Below, piece by piece: positions 22,985-35,891 of a DNA stretch of 64,000 nt. The notes below the pieces were generated by a model. The model saw only the letters and a list, made by a program, of their open reading frames with translations, was not told where the DNA came from and made no database searches. A program made the translations under genes and the position numbers. This stretch comes from Paraspadella gotoi (Eukaryota; Chaetognatha). Position 1 is the stretch's first letter. Every line of letters begins with the position of its first letter. The stretch covers positions 8,740,764-8,804,763 of the forward strand of contig CM119264.1 of assembly GCA_051294375.1 (NCBI GenBank), in the 5' to 3' direction.

Positions 22985-23006
22985 TCAGCCCCCTCAGCCC
23001 CCTCAG
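22974..23006. repeat. (CCCCTCAG)n short tandem repeat
   Basis: Four 8-bp units directly abut the left end of the hairpin element at 23007. Related units (CCCTCAGCCCCCTCA) resume directly at its right end, so the element interrupts this array. Confidence 0.85.
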
Positions 23007-23621
23007 TAAGGCGTAGTGAAAGTTACATACGAAAATTCTAAAAAGTCAATATGAACAACATACCATCAGTAAACATTAATTGTAACAAAAAATTATTTAT
23101 GTTTTTAATTTTCGCAGTAGGCTATATTTATTATAGTACTATCCTTATAAAATCGAAAAAATTTCAAAATAGCTTTTCTTAATTTTGATTGCAGATTTGA
23201 ATTCCTCGTCAAAAGTTGATAAAGAAAATATAAATCATTTTTTAAAATTCTTTCATTAAGTGGGTTAAAAAATTAAAAAAACTATATTTAATGTATAAAA
23301 GTTAATTTTCAGCTTAAAAATATAGCTTTTTTCTAGTTTTTGACCCACTTAATGAAGGAATTTTTTCAAAAAGAGTTATATTTATTGTTATCAACTTTTT
23401 ATGACGAATCCAAATTTGCAAAAAAATCTTTAGAAAAAACATGTTTTGAAATTTTAACATTTATTTATTTAGTACTAGTATAAATATATGGCCTACTGCG
23501 TAAATTATAAAATTTTATTATAAATTTTGTTATTACATAAATGTTCATTAATATAAATATTGTTCGGTCTTCACTTTTAGAATTTTAATTAAGTAAATTT
23601 AGAAATTTTACTACGCCTTCA
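23007..23621. mobile_element. Long-hairpin MITE (foldback element)
   Basis: The left end reads TAAGGCGTAGTGAAAG and the right end, inverted, reads TGAAGGCGTAGTAAAA. Inward, both arms stay complementary for about 300 bp. CGCAGTAGG and TAGTACTA occur in the left arm and their inversions at about 23478-23500. CAGATTTGAATTC and AAAAGTTGATAA match at about 23390-23420, and TTAAGTGGG matches CCCACTTAA around a central loop near 23310. The element is AT-rich and non-coding. It is inserted in a CCCCTCAG array, so CCCTCAG on both sides may be a target duplication or simply the array. Confidence 0.8.
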
Positions 23622-23699
23622 CCCTCAGCCCCCTCAACTCCACTCTCGTCGGAAGAAGAAAATCCGAAAGATTCAAGTTTATTTTGGAAAGAAAACTTC

Positions 23700-24110
23700 T
23701 TGCATTGCCACAAAAAAAAGGAAAAGGAAAAAAGAAAAAGAAAAGAAACAGAACTCGGTTTTTCTCTTTTTTCTTTAGGCACCGAAAAAGAAAGAAAGAA
23801 AAAAAACTGAAAAGGAAATCACACCCGGAACGGAGCGGAGAATCGACCGCCGGAAGCAGGAAGGGGAAAGGAAAAAAAAAGCGGAATAGAAAGAGAGAGA
23901 GCAGAGAGAGAGATGGGGAGATGCAGAGTAGACGAGAGATAGAGAGAGATGAGAGAGAGATGAAGACGAGAGAGAGAGAGAGAGAGAGAGATAGAGAGAG
24001 AGAAAGGGGAGAAAAAATTGTGTCCTAACCCGACGCTCGAAAGAAAAGGGGTTGGGGAATGGGAGAAGGGAATGGGAGAAGGCGAAGGAAGGGGGAAGCG
24101 ATTGCCGGAA
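23700..24110. repeat. Purine-rich low-complexity and (GA)n region
   Basis: GAAAAA- and GAGAGA-rich sequence on the plus strand. The Lys/Arg/Glu frames are compositional. Confidence 0.85.
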
Positions 24111-24185
24111 ATTCAATTGGAATATGGTAATAGTATCGAAAACAATCGAAAGAACATTTCATAGTCGGTAGCCGCGTTAAAGATA

Positions 24186-24215
24186 AAATAAAGAAAAGAA
24201 AGAAAGAAAGAAATA

Positions 24216-24291
<76 letters not shown>
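24186..24291. repeat. (GAAA)n microsatellite
   Basis: About 25 GAAA units with one AAATAAAG interruption near the left end. Confidence 0.95.
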
Positions 24292-24596
24292 CTTAAAAGG
24301 CTTAAAAAAGCTTAAAAGTAACTTTTAAGAGACTTAATCATTTTTAATCTTAAATCGATTTTTATTCCGTTCGATCTCCTGTTTTTCACCTCCAAAAATA
24401 AGTTAAAAAAAAAAATTAATTAAAAAAAATTTGAAAAAGTCAGAGAGAGTTGAAGATGTCGGGGTCGTCTCGAGGGTGGAAATTAAAAAAATGATTAATT
24501 TCCTGAGGAGGACGAAAATGAGTCGACCTTCCTTTTTCTCCTCCGTGGAGGCAGCGTTTTTAAAATCCCGCGCCTTCCTCCCGTCTCGAATTCCCT

Positions 24597-24789
24597 NNNN
24601 NNNNNNNNNNNNNNNNNNNNNNNNNNNNNNNNNNNNNNNNNNNNNNNNNNNNNNNNNNNNNNNNNNNNNNNNNNNNNNNNNNNNNNNNNNNNNNNNNNNN
24701 NNNNNNNNNNNNNNNNNNNNNNNNNNNNNNNNNNNNNNNNNNNNNNNNNNNNNNNNNNNNNNNNNNNNNNNNNNNNNNNNNNNNNNNNN
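24597..24789. other. Assembly gap (193 N)
   Basis: Unresolved bases. Confidence 1.
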
Positions 24790-25792
24790 AAAAAAAGGTC
24801 AAATTCCCCGGTAGTCTACCAAAACTTTACCTTAAATAAGCCACGAGAACCTTTCTCTCCCAAAAAGCTAGTCGAAATGCTTTCCCTCTCCTCAGCTCTC
24901 CCTTACCTCACAAATCTTTTTCCATTATCGCTATGAACGTCGTCGGTGCCACCCTCTTCTTAAATTATTCCATCATCGCCCCTTAAACTTATCTTTTTTT
25001 TTTCCAAACCCTCACTTTTATCATTTCCCCCCCCCTCTTTCTCATTTACTATTCTTTCCTCCCATTCCTTAAATTGGGTCTTCCTCCTTTCCTCTCCTCC
25101 ATCTCCGTCTTCTCCCTTTCCTCCCTTTCTTCCCTCTTTTCTTTTCCTCCCATCCGAGTCTTCCTCCCCACATTCTTCGCCTCCCCCGAGAAGAAAAAAA
25201 AGGGGGAATGATTAATGGGAAGAGAGAATAAGGTGAAGGGAAGAGACAGGCGGAAGCGCGAGGGTTTTTTTCCAAGAACAAAACAGACTCTGGAAAATAG
25301 TTTTTTTGAATACCGGTGGAGAGTGGAAAAAAGAATTTTTGAAGAATGATGATAAACCAGAAAATAGTTTTCTTTTCTATTTTTTTGAGAAAATTGCATT
25401 TTTTTGGGGGAAAAAGGGAAGGGGACCTCTGAAAGGTTCCTTGAAATACTGGTTATACAATAAACATTGTGGTCACGGCTTGAGTCCGGCGGGTTTTTTT
25501 TATTTAATGATTGTGGCAGAAAAGCAGAAAAGTAAACAGAATGTTTTTTTTTTGCCGATTTCATTGGCTTATCGTTACATTATCGTGGCTACTATAGTCT
25601 ATATGTATACGCAAGTGCATTTTAGAATACCCTCATGAAAAGCAGGCAATGTCGGGGTCCCAGAATTAAGCCCGATTCACGAAAACATTCTGGATTTTTT
25701 TTTTAACGGGAATGCACGAGGATTCGTCTGCGTGGAGATCAATTGAAAACTGCTGCCCCGAGGAGATTTATCGGTGGAAAGTTAGAGAGAGC

Positions 25793-25827
<35 letters not shown>

Positions 25828-27900
25828 AGAGAGAGGGAGTGAGAGAGAGCGCTACTTAAAAGTGTACGAAATTTATTTTGAATCTAAATTATAAAAATTA
25901 CAAGAAATACTAAATACTAACTAAATGTATGTATTCAATTCTACTTACCTACTAATGCGTATGGCTATTTTATGTCTAAAACATATAATTTACTGTTTTT
26001 TAATCTTAAATGGAAAAAAAGATAAAATTCTCATCCAATCAGTTTTGATTTAGAGATTTTTAATACATTTATGTTCTCTCCTGGATTGTTATAAAATCGG
26101 TAAATGAAAATAAAAGGGCAAATCCCTGAATGAATATTTAAAGGTACTCCTCGAGCTCTGAAAAGAAATCCTTGTAGAAAAAAAAATTTATCTAAAAAAA
26201 AGAAATAGATAAAAAAAAAGATCCTACAAACTGTGACTTTTTTCTCATTCGGCGAAAAAGGCAAACACCATCCTCTCCTTGAAAATGAGGCAGTTGACGC
26301 TTTTTTGGCGAAGTCTTTTGTATCGGAAATCAAATAAATTTTCCAATGAGCTTCCCGATTTACGGTGGAAGAAAAAGCTTAGGTTAGGAGGAGGAGGGGG
26401 AAAGGGGGAGGAGGAAAATGAGGAGAAAAAGGGAAGGAGGTAGAGGGAAAGTATTTAGGGTTTTTATGTATAGCGGTTATAGTGGGAAAATAAATTAGTT
26501 AAAAAATACATATATTCAAAAAAAAATTTGTAACTTGATTTTAGACTTTTGACTGGCAATAGGGGCGTTGATGCCGTTTTACATAATAATAACCCATCAA
26601 GCTTTTATTAAAAGTTTCAATCAATTTTCTTTAACAGTTTAGTTTAAAAAATTTTAAGATAATTTGGAGATCGTGATGAGACAAACGAGGAGAAAGAGCG
26701 AGAAATGTTCCGTCGTGAGTCGCGTCAAAATCCGGTGATGAATCGAGAGCGAAAACATGAACGAAATTAGGCGGCGCTGCTGAGTAGAACAAGAGACATA
26801 TGAACATAATGGAAGCTAAGGACAAATGAATAGACAAAAGTTTAGCTGGGAATGAATGAAGCGGAAGCAAAGAAGAGTGGAACAAAAAGGTGAATCGAAA
26901 AGAACGAAGCGATGATTAGATAATTAACCTTTACCAAAATAGCGACAACTTTATTTTTACTTAATTCTTCTTTTTTCTTTTTTTCTTTTTTCACTCGACT
27001 TCTTTCGTTCCATCTAAATTAAATGTCAAACTGTACGCGATTGAAAGTGACGTCCCAATTTATTTTTCCCGTTTTTTCTTCCAAAAAAATAACTGGCTTT
27101 ATTGTTGCCATTTTTGGTGGGATTGTACTTTTTTTTTAACTGATACGTTTCCGTGATGGTTTTCCATTCTTTCTCTTATTTTCCCCGTTTTTATTTTCGT
27201 TTTTTTTTCAATCTTTTTATCTTCCTTCGCTCTCACACTCAATTTCATCGAATTTCTTTTTTTTTCTCTTTCGTCTTATCAGAGAAAAGTAAAAAAAAAG
27301 TAAAAACAAAAGATGGAAGGCGGGAAAAGATGAAACGATAAACGAAAAAAAAAATGAATAAACGGTTAAAAAAGTTATTATTAAATAAACCGAATTTGAT
27401 ACAAGAAATTCAGATTGAGAAAAAAAATTTATGACAGTTACACTTCAAAGAAGAAAGTAAATAAAAACAATTTAGCAGGAAAGAAATTAAGAAAGAACCT
27501 TTCGAAAAAAAAGGACATGAATGAAAAGAGAATAAGTGGATAAATAACTAAACGAATAGAAAGATAAGTGAATTCACATTCCGCTAAGCAGCCAACCGAG
27601 CGAGCGAGCGAGTGACAGTTAGACTTGATGATAACTCATCAAATAAAGAATTTTTCCCGAAGCAATTTTCACGTTCCTCTGCTCACTGACGCCTCCAAAG
27701 AAGGATTCTCTATTGTGCGAAGAATATGAAGGAAGTAAACAAAAAAAAGAAGCAAGAATTTGAATTTCTGGCCGAACTGAAAATCGCGCGAAAAAAAAAA
27801 AAAAAAAACAACAAAAAAATGGACAAAAACAAAGATTTGACATTGAAATTAATCACATGTGCGGAATGCGTACGATGAAACTCAAAACAAATCGGGGATG
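24790..27900. other. Non-coding region
   Basis: No splice-bounded exon was found. A (GA)n block lies at about 25786-25850 and purine-rich patches at about 26380-26450. Polypyrimidine and T-rich stretches give short artefactual frames. Confidence 0.5.
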
Positions 27901-27907
27901 GGAGGAC

Positions 27908-27908
27908 G

Positions 27909-27955
<47 letters not shown>

Positions 27956-28076
27956 GAGTAGATAGATAGATAGATAGAATAGATAGATAGATAGAAAGAT
28001 AGAAGATTAGATAGATAGATAGATAAAGATAGAAGATAGATAATAGATGATAGATAGATAGATAGATAGATAGATA
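27908..28076. repeat. (GATA)n / (GATAGA)n microsatellite
   Basis: GATA tetranucleotides with GATGAGTA, GAATAGAT and AAAGATAGAA interruptions; the minus-strand Leu/Ser/Ile/Tyr frame is compositional. Confidence 0.95.
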
Positions 28077-28337
28077 CGATGATGATATGTAGATTATGAT
28101 AGTAGGAATAAAAGGGGTTTAAAAAATACGGTAGATAGATATGAAAGATAGAATTGATAATCAATGAGACAAAAGGCCCGGAATTCCCTGTTTCGTTTGT
28201 AATTTGTATGTCGTCGTCGTCGTCATCCAGGCAGTAGTAGCGAGCTTTCAATCCGAAAAAAGAGGTCTTAAACGATTATAACGCGTTCTGTCCCTTCGGG
28301 TCGCGGCATGGGCGTGGCTTTCGAATGGGAAATACCT

Positions 28338-28338
28338 G

Positions 28339-28395
<57 letters not shown>
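28338..28395. repeat. (GA)n microsatellite
   Basis: Pure GA run followed by purine-rich sequence. Confidence 0.95.
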
Positions 28396-28455
28396 AGAAG
28401 AGAAGTAGAAGAGAAGAGAAAAAAGGGACAAAGGGAGATCTAACGAGGGTATCCT

Positions 28456-28520
28456 GTATTATTATATTAATTATGTTATATTATATTATGTTATATTATA
28501 TTACATTATATTATATTATG
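28456..28520. repeat. (TTATA)n-type pentanucleotide repeat
   Basis: Repeated ATTATATTA and TTATGTTATA units. Confidence 0.85.
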
Positions 28521-28579
28521 TAAGTTACAAAAGCCTGTCCAAAGTCAGGGGCAAGATAGCTTATTTATTAAATGAATGG

Positions 28580-28667
28580 ATAATTTTTATATTGGTTGTA
28601 CCAATTTCATAATATAATATAAGATAATATTATATTATGAAATTGGTACAACCAATATAAAAATTAT
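28580..28667. repeat. Perfect 40-bp inverted repeat with 8-nt loop
   Basis: The left arm (28580-28619) contains TTTTTATATTGGTTGTACC and the right arm (28628-28667) is its exact reverse complement, separated by TAAGATAA. The match is perfect over 40 bp. It could be a very young foldback element, a hairpin RNA, or a read or assembly fold-back. Confidence 0.9.
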
Positions 28668-28980
28668 TATTATAAATATTATATTATTATAGAGAAAGAT
28701 ACAAGTTAGAAAAAGTCATTTATTTCGACTTTAACATTAACTTTCAAAGTTCGCTGCAACAAAAAATGATATGTTTTATGTAAAATATGACGGTAGCAAT
28801 ATAAATTATTAAAGGTAGTACGTATTTTGTTCCCTTAAACTTCAAAAACAAATGCAACCGTTACATACATTACTATGAAAATATAATACAGCAGAAAAAA
28901 TAAATGTTTTAATCTCAGAGAAAAAAAAGCCACTTGTGAGTGAATTTGCAAAAAAGGGGATTGGTGCGTTGACTTGGCGA

Positions 28981-29123
<143 letters not shown>

Positions 29124-29621
29124 TTGAGTGCGAATGATAAGTAAAAGATACGCTCCAATTTTGGATCCGAAAAAAGTTAAGCGAGAATCAGGAGGAAAAA
29201 GATAAGTTGAGCGAAAATTGGGAGAAAGAAAAATCGTGAATATCCGATGGATGAGAGAGAAATCGACTGGCGAGACGACGAGACTTCTGATAAACGAGAA
29301 AGTGAGATTCGGAAGGTGAGGGAAAATCAAGAGATATATATAATAGGGTGGGCGTAAAATAGAAGTAGAGGGTAGAGCATAGGGTGGGTAGAAAAAATGT
29401 AGGAAAAGTTTATAAAGGGCAGAAAATAAGGTTTTAATTATCGGGTAAGTAGAAATGATGGGCAAGTAACGGATATAGAGAAGGTGAGCAAAAAAATAAT
29501 ATGAGAAGAGAACGAATATAAATTATAAAATAAATATTGAAAAAAAACAAAGTATAAATTGAGCTATCAAGTTTAAAAAACCGTGCCAATGATAAAGTAA
29601 AAATACGTAAAGAAAAATGAT

Positions 29622-29622
29622 A

Positions 29623-29702
<80 letters not shown>

Positions 29703-29830
29703 GAAAGAAAGAAAGAAAGAAAGAAGAAAGAAATAAATAAAGAAAGAAAGAAAGAGAGAAAGAAAGAAAGAAAGAAAGAAAGAAAAAAGAAAGAAAAAAA
29801 GAAAGATAGGAAGAAAGTTAGAAAGAAAGA
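29622..29830. repeat. (GAAA)n microsatellite, compound
   Basis: More than 40 GAAA-type units with GAGAAAG, AAGAAG and AATAAATA interruptions. Confidence 0.97.
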
Positions 29831-29949
29831 TAGAAAAGAAGGAGAAACGCATGGAAGAACCCGGGAGAATAGAAATGACTCCTCGAGAAGCTTAAACCAA
29901 CGCCTACACCTGAGTGGCCTGGGAGTTGAAATGAGCACCACATGCACCC

Positions 29950-29954
29950 TTCTC

Positions 29955-29986
<32 letters not shown>

Positions 29987-30040
29987 CTTCTCCTCTCTCT
30001 TCCCTTCCTCCCTCCTCTCTCTCTCTCCTCTCTCTCTTTC
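29950..30040. repeat. (CT)n cluster
   Basis: CT-rich with CTCCTTCTCC interruptions; a (GA)n partner lies at 30194-30250. Confidence 0.9.
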
Positions 30041-30191
30041 TTCACTGCTCTGTCATTTTCCCGCCTGTTTTTGAACGAATTCCAACATAAATAATACAGC
30101 GAAGCGGACCCAAAATTCGGTAATATTTTGGAAGGTTGGAAAGATCTATTAAAATGCTTCTCTCCCTCGATGGTAACAAAGAGAAAGTGAA

Positions 30192-30193
<2 letters not shown>

Positions 30194-30250
<57 letters not shown>
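30194..30250. repeat. (GA)n microsatellite
   Basis: Pure GA run. Confidence 0.95.
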
Positions 30251-30252
<2 letters not shown>

Positions 30253-30259
30253 ATTTTAC

Positions 30260-31690
30260 TCATTTCTTTCTCGTCTTTTTTTCCCTTTAAGTTAAATCAA
30301 AGCGATAACAAATGAACAAGCAGCCGCAGCAGGAAAAGAGCTAGTTGGAGAAAGGGAGGAAGAAAAAAACTTATCGGTAATTAGAAAAACAGAAAGTAAA
30401 AGATTAGAAAAAGGAGAGACAGAAAGATAGTAAAAACCAGAAAAAGAGAGAGTCAAAGACAGAAAGAGACAAAAGGAAAGAAAGAGAGAAAGATAAAGAC
30501 AGAGTCAGAGAGTTCGCGTGCTTTGCCGTTCTACGAAACCATATGGCTTCCTCATTCGACCCAGTTACATAAGAAGTGCCCAAAAAGATTATTATTTTGT
30601 TCTAATGTGTGTATTGCATTAGAATGATCTTGATCTTGATGATCGAAAAAAAAAGAAGAAAACACCGAACGACTAAAATTAAAATGACATTAATTGACTA
30701 AATTGACTATGGAGACTTTGATTGAAAAAACATAAATTGAAGAAAATAGATTTTTTTAAATTTTGCCAATGGTATTTTAACCGTTTTATCCGTTTTATTC
30801 CAAACTAGTTAATTTTGTCCATTTGTTAAAAATTATCTATTAATGATTTGATTGAATCACAAACGTTATATAAACATATTTTGATTATTTAATTATAATC
30901 TTTGAAAAGTTCATTCAAATTCTCCATTCGACCAATAAAAAATAGAACTGAAAGAGTGTTCGCTGCTCAGTCGTCTGGCAGAATTTTCAAAAATCAAGAG
31001 AGCGAGGAATATCTAAAAATGTCGTCAAATATTTTTTAATTCGCAGCAATCGTAAGAATTATGCCTTCTCTCATCTTTTATTGCGTCGGAAACGCGAGGA
31101 AACTTATGCAGCTGAGAAACAGGGAAAAGAAGTTGCGGAGGAGGGGAAAAGATGAGTAGGAGGAAGAAGAGGGGTGAGAGAGGGTAAGTCGAAAAAACTT
31201 CGATAAGTTTTTTTTTTGAAATATATGAAAAAAAAACGTCATAACTTGAATTAAATTGTTTACAAAAAAAATTAAAATAAGAATAAATCGTGTTAAAAAC
31301 GTATGATGCAAGCTTTTGTACAGAGAAAGAGACTATGCTACATAAAGGAAATTCATTTATTTTCCAAATATTTATAGTTAAAGCCTAAAGTTAATTATAC
31401 AAGTAACAAAAAGAACCCCCCCAAAATTGTTTGCATATGTATAAAAATGTAAAATATTTTTGCATATTCTTTAAATTATAATAAGTTATATCATAAGGAT
31501 ACTAAAAGAGATACATACATGGTTAACTGTAAAGAAGCGAAACGAGTAGACGAGGAGGAAAAGAAGAAATATCGAAATGATCCTCGGGGATCAGAAGCGG
31601 ATGCATTGAAATTTGCCGAGCGTCAAAAGCGAAGAGATATGAAAGAAAGTTTCCCAGCAGAAAACGAGCAGAGATGACTTCAATAGCGTG
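30260..31690. other. Non-coding region
   Basis: No supported exon or RNA gene; AT-rich with purine-rich patches. Confidence 0.5.
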
Positions 31691-31695
31691 AGACG

Positions 31696-31775
31696 GGGGG
31701 AAGAGAGAGAGAGAGAGAGAGAAGAGATGAGAGAAGAGAGAGAGAGGAGGAGAGGGAGAGAGAGGAGAGGCAAAG
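31696..31775. repeat. (GA)n cluster
   Basis: GA repeats with AGAGATGAG and GGAGGAG interruptions. Confidence 0.9.
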
Positions 31776-31969
31776 AGAAAGTCACTTCTGGCGATCGATG
31801 AGAGAAAAAACCGATAGACAATTAAAGTGAAAGTAAAAGAGGAAGTGTGACGATCACGTGAAAATAGGAAATGGAAAAAGATACTCAATGGATGAATTAA
31901 CTTTTATTTGAAATCTTAAAAACTTAAAATTAAAGAAAGAATAAATGAAATAAAGGCTGGCAGCAAACC

Positions 31970-32042
31970 TAAGAGAGAGGGAGAGGAGAGAGAGAGAGAG
32001 AAGAGAGAGAGAGAGCGAGAGAGAGAGAGAGAGAGAGAGAGA
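31970..32042. repeat. (GA)n cluster
   Basis: GA repeats with GAGG and GCGA interruptions. Confidence 0.92.
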
Positions 32043-32234
32043 CCAAATCGAGACAAAGAACCTCAGGTGTTTTATTCCCGAAAAAGCGCGTTTCTACTGT
32101 ATGTTAATGAAAGCTGGTTTTTTTAGTTTTACTTCGAAAACAAATCAAATGACGCGAAAGAAAGGACCAAGAAAAAGGAAGGAGAAAAAAAACAGGAAAG
32201 ACCTCGAAACCGAATAATGGAAATCCGTGGGGCA

Positions 32235-32279
32235 GAGAGAGAGAGAGAGAAGAGAGGAGAGAGAGAGAGAGAGGAGGAG

Positions 32280-32338
<59 letters not shown>
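32235..32338. repeat. (GA)n cluster
   Basis: GA repeats with GGAGGAGG interruptions; a further GA cluster lies at 32470-32535. Confidence 0.92.
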
Positions 32339-32341
<3 letters not shown>

Positions 32342-32475
32342 AGGGAGGAGTAGAATCGAATTGAATCGAAGGGAATCGAATGGAACAGTCGATCGGGTGA
32401 AATCGTCGAGGGAATTTCTGAATCGCGAAGGTTCACGGATGGAACCGTGATAGAGAAGGAAAGAATGAAGAGAGA

Positions 32476-32532
<57 letters not shown>

Positions 32533-32739
32533 GACGAGACGAGCAAGATGAGAGAGAATGGCAGCGCTGGAGATTAACGGTAAATGGAAATAGAATCTAA
32601 AAATGTGCAGAGTCGCTCTTGGAATAAAATATTAAAAAACACAAAATGATACGAAATAAAGTAACAAAGAAAGAAAATTAAAAAAACAAAGCAAGAGAGA
32701 CAATAAAAAATATGTAGTCGGGCATTGCCTAGGTTCACC

Positions 32740-32985
32740 CCGCCTAGAATCATGACACTTTCAGTTGTGACCCGGTGGCTCATTGACCACTAGGTACCGG
32801 GTTCAATCCCAACCCGGTACCTACCCTGCGGGAAGCGTGAGGACGGCCGTAAGCCGCCTTGGGGGCATGGCAAACCCTCAAGCCTGGTTCCAAGCCCAGG
32901 GACCCGTTCCATGGCTGCTTGAGGGGGTTATAGAAGTTACGGACAGTCATCTTCAGCCCACGTAGCGCCTTATCCACAAATGTAA
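32740..32985 (+). mobile_element. tRNA-derived SINE with (GAAA)n tail
   Basis: A pol III A box TGGCTCATTGA (32776-32786) sits in GACCCGGTGGCTCATTG, and a B box GGGTTCAATCCC (32799-32810) follows. The tRNA-like head is compact, with a shorter A-B spacing than usual. A GC-rich body of about 170 bp containing GGGGGCATGGCAAACCC and CCAAGCCCAGGGACCC runs to about 32985, and a long GAAA microsatellite follows directly as a 3' tail. Strand asymmetry and tail position identify the orientation. Its body differs from the SINE at 11.2 kb, so it is a separate family or subfamily. Confidence 0.75.
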
Positions 32986-33098
<113 letters not shown>

Positions 33099-33099
33099 A

Positions 33100-33532
33100 A
33101 ATATATAAAGATGAAAAATGATGAAAACAATGAAAACAAAAGAATAAAAAAAGAATAAAAATAAAAAAAGAGCATGAGACGAAAAAATGATAAAGAAAAA
33201 TCGTTCGTTAACCTCCCAGTCCTACCATCTACCACCTACCAGTCCTACCACCCACCTGTCTTACCACCTTCCCCCACGAAAAACTTTATGAACTTTTTAT
33301 TTTTCTGCAAAAATTGGAAAGAAAAAAACTAACTGAATGAGAGGAAAAACTTTAACCCGCCATCCATTATTCATAATAAAAGCCGAAGAGTCAGAAAACT
33401 GGGGAGGAAAAAGAGGAGACGATGAAAGTGGAAGAAAGGGAAGAGAAAGAAGTGGCGAAAAGCCGACAGGGATTGTATTAAATTAATCTAACTTGAGAAA
33501 AATTGATATTGGAACGGAGATGGAAGGAAATT

Positions 33533-33565
<33 letters not shown>

Positions 33566-35200
33566 TGAAGATGTCGAAGAAAAAGTTAAAATCGACTCGG
33601 AAAATTGACTTCATCAATTATAACGAAAGTCAAGAGGATGAACATCGATAGAAATTAAAATCATGAAAGTAAAATTTTTAAGTGGTGAATTTAAAATTAT
33701 TTAATAGTCGCAAATATGAAGACTTTTATGACAATTAATTAAATAGGATGGCCAAGACATCCGGAACGACGACGACAAACGAGGAAAAATACGACGATGT
33801 CGTCGCGTGTTTTGTCTTTGACCCGAGACCCGGCCAAAACCCGGTGTGATAAGAGGGTCACGAGTTCGAGGCTCGCGTTTCCGCTTTGACGCCTTCTCCG
33901 CAAAGGCCATCCGTGTCATCTTTGCCAATCTCTCTCTTTTTCCGCGATTGTGAAACCGAAGCCTTTGAAGATTTTATCGCTCAGGATTCGTCGTATAAAT
34001 TCCTCTTGGTCACGTTACATTTTGGTAGAGTTGCCTTGTCGTTGCGCTCAGTAAGGTTTTGTCTATGTCAAGGGGGATTGCTTTTTAGATCCGGAAGTGA
34101 CTTTTTTACTTATAAAAGTCGAGTATTTATTTTTAAAGTTAGACGTGCTAATTAATTTTTGGCAATTGCCGGCCGATATATAGACTATTATAAAGGCAGT
34201 CGACGTCGCCATTACTGAAAAAGGTGAGGAAAGATAAGCGACTGCCTTGGCCGCCTCACTTTTTAAGGAACACTACAGTAAGAACGCACCAACTTCAGGC
34301 CATAAAGAATATAAAGTAAAATGCTTTACGACCGTACGATCGTTCACAAGGAAGGTCCAATAATAAATGAATCACGATTTAATAAAAAAAAAATAAATCA
34401 ATCTATCAATATTACTTTCCCAAGCTTTCCATTTTGGTCACTTCCCTACAAATTTCCATCCCCTCACTAAACTAGAGAGTGTCTGAGGCTCGTGTTTACT
34501 TAAGACGTTAATCTCTGGTTGATGAGATGAAGGTAGTAATTTCCCCTTCGCCCGCCTCCATTTCCGAAATGGACTCATTTTCGACTCGGGCGAGCATTTC
34601 GTTTCTGCGGGGAAGTTTTACGGAAAAAAAAAAAAAAAAACTCGGTTTTTGCAATTACCTCTTCCTTGACGTCCCGATCCAAAAATAATCTTTTCCTGAT
34701 CCACTCTCTTTTTCCATATTCTTTCCTTCTCTTTTCTGGAACCTCTCTAGTTTTTCTCCCTTCTTCTCTTTTTCCCTTTCTTTTCTTTTCTCATACCTCT
34801 TTTTCTCGATTGTTTTTTTTTCCTCCGTTTTGTGGCTTCTCTCTGTTTTTTTCTCTTTCCTCCCTTTTCCGACTTTTTCTATATACTTCTTTAGTTTAAT
34901 TTTGGATTTTTCTCTTTGTCTTTCTTAGTTTCTATTTCCTGGTTTTCTCTTTACTTTTTTTCATTTTTTATTTCTTTCTCTGCTTTTTATTCAACATAAT
35001 TTCCTTTCCTTATTTATTTTCTAAATCTAGTCTATCGCTTTTCTTCGTTTTAATACATTCGCTTTTCTGTGTATTTTGTCTTTCATACTAATTTTTTGTG
35101 TTTAAGTAAAGAATTTAAATTACTGACAAAACAAAAATACCTTAAAAACTTGTCAATACTAATATGCTCTTTATTATAAGACCTTTTTGAACAAACACAC
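33100..35200. other. Non-coding region
   Basis: A (GAC/GAT)n patch lies at 33535-33572. At about 33862-33874 GAGTTCGAGGCTC resembles a pol III B box, but no A box accompanies it. Pyrimidine-rich sequence fills 34670-35090. No exon is supported. Confidence 0.5.
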
Positions 35201-35201
35201 G

Positions 35202-35205
<4 letters not shown>

Positions 35206-35264
<59 letters not shown>
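35206..35264. repeat. (CT)n microsatellite
   Basis: Pure CT run; a (GA)n partner lies at 35467-35549. Confidence 0.95.
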
Positions 35265-35267
<3 letters not shown>

Positions 35268-35466
35268 GTCTGCCCCTTTAACCTGAAGTTTTCACCTTCA
35301 TTTAAATTCAGGAGAAAAAGAAAGAATATTTTTTCTTCCCTTCCTTTGGATTCATCGCGAAAACCGTGAAATGAGTTAGTGCCTCTTTTTTGGAGACCCC
35401 ACCAGGGAATACCGCGGGTTAGAGAGCAGAAAGCATTGAACAGAGGGAAACGAAGAATTGAACAAA

Positions 35467-35484
35467 GGGAGAGAGAGAGAAAAG

Positions 35485-35528
<44 letters not shown>

Positions 35529-35549
35529 AGAGAGAGAGAGAGAGAGAGC
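35467..35549. repeat. (GA)n cluster
   Basis: GA repeats with AAAAGGAGACG and AGAGG interruptions. Confidence 0.92.
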
Positions 35550-35881
35550 ATTTTGTAGCTGATTTATATTGTTTCGTGTATATAACATCTTTTTAAAAAT
35601 GTGAAATTAAAGAATTAAAGATTTAATCCAGATTTATTTATATAATTCAGTACGATACAGAAGATACACAAAAAATATAAGACAAAAAATAAAAAAAATT
35701 CCTTATCGCCACCGAACCAAATATTTTTCCTTTAATTCCATCCTATATTTTCCCATTTCCTTTGTTTCCAGAGCAAAACTGGAAAAAAATATTTTTAAAT
35801 TTCACCAAGAAAATGGCGAAAAATGACATCGTGAGAGAAAGCAATTGGCCCCAATCTTGAGGAAAGACAGAAAGAGAGAGA

Positions 35882-35891
35882 NNNNNNNNNN
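35882..35891. other. Assembly gap (10 N) inside a GA repeat
   Basis: GAGAGA flanks both sides, so the gap marks an uncollapsed microsatellite. Confidence 1.

Noticed and set aside
26631-26885. 84-codon minus-strand frame with a hydrophobic start
   Set aside because: No acceptor and stop context beyond chance; codon use is not distinct from flanks.
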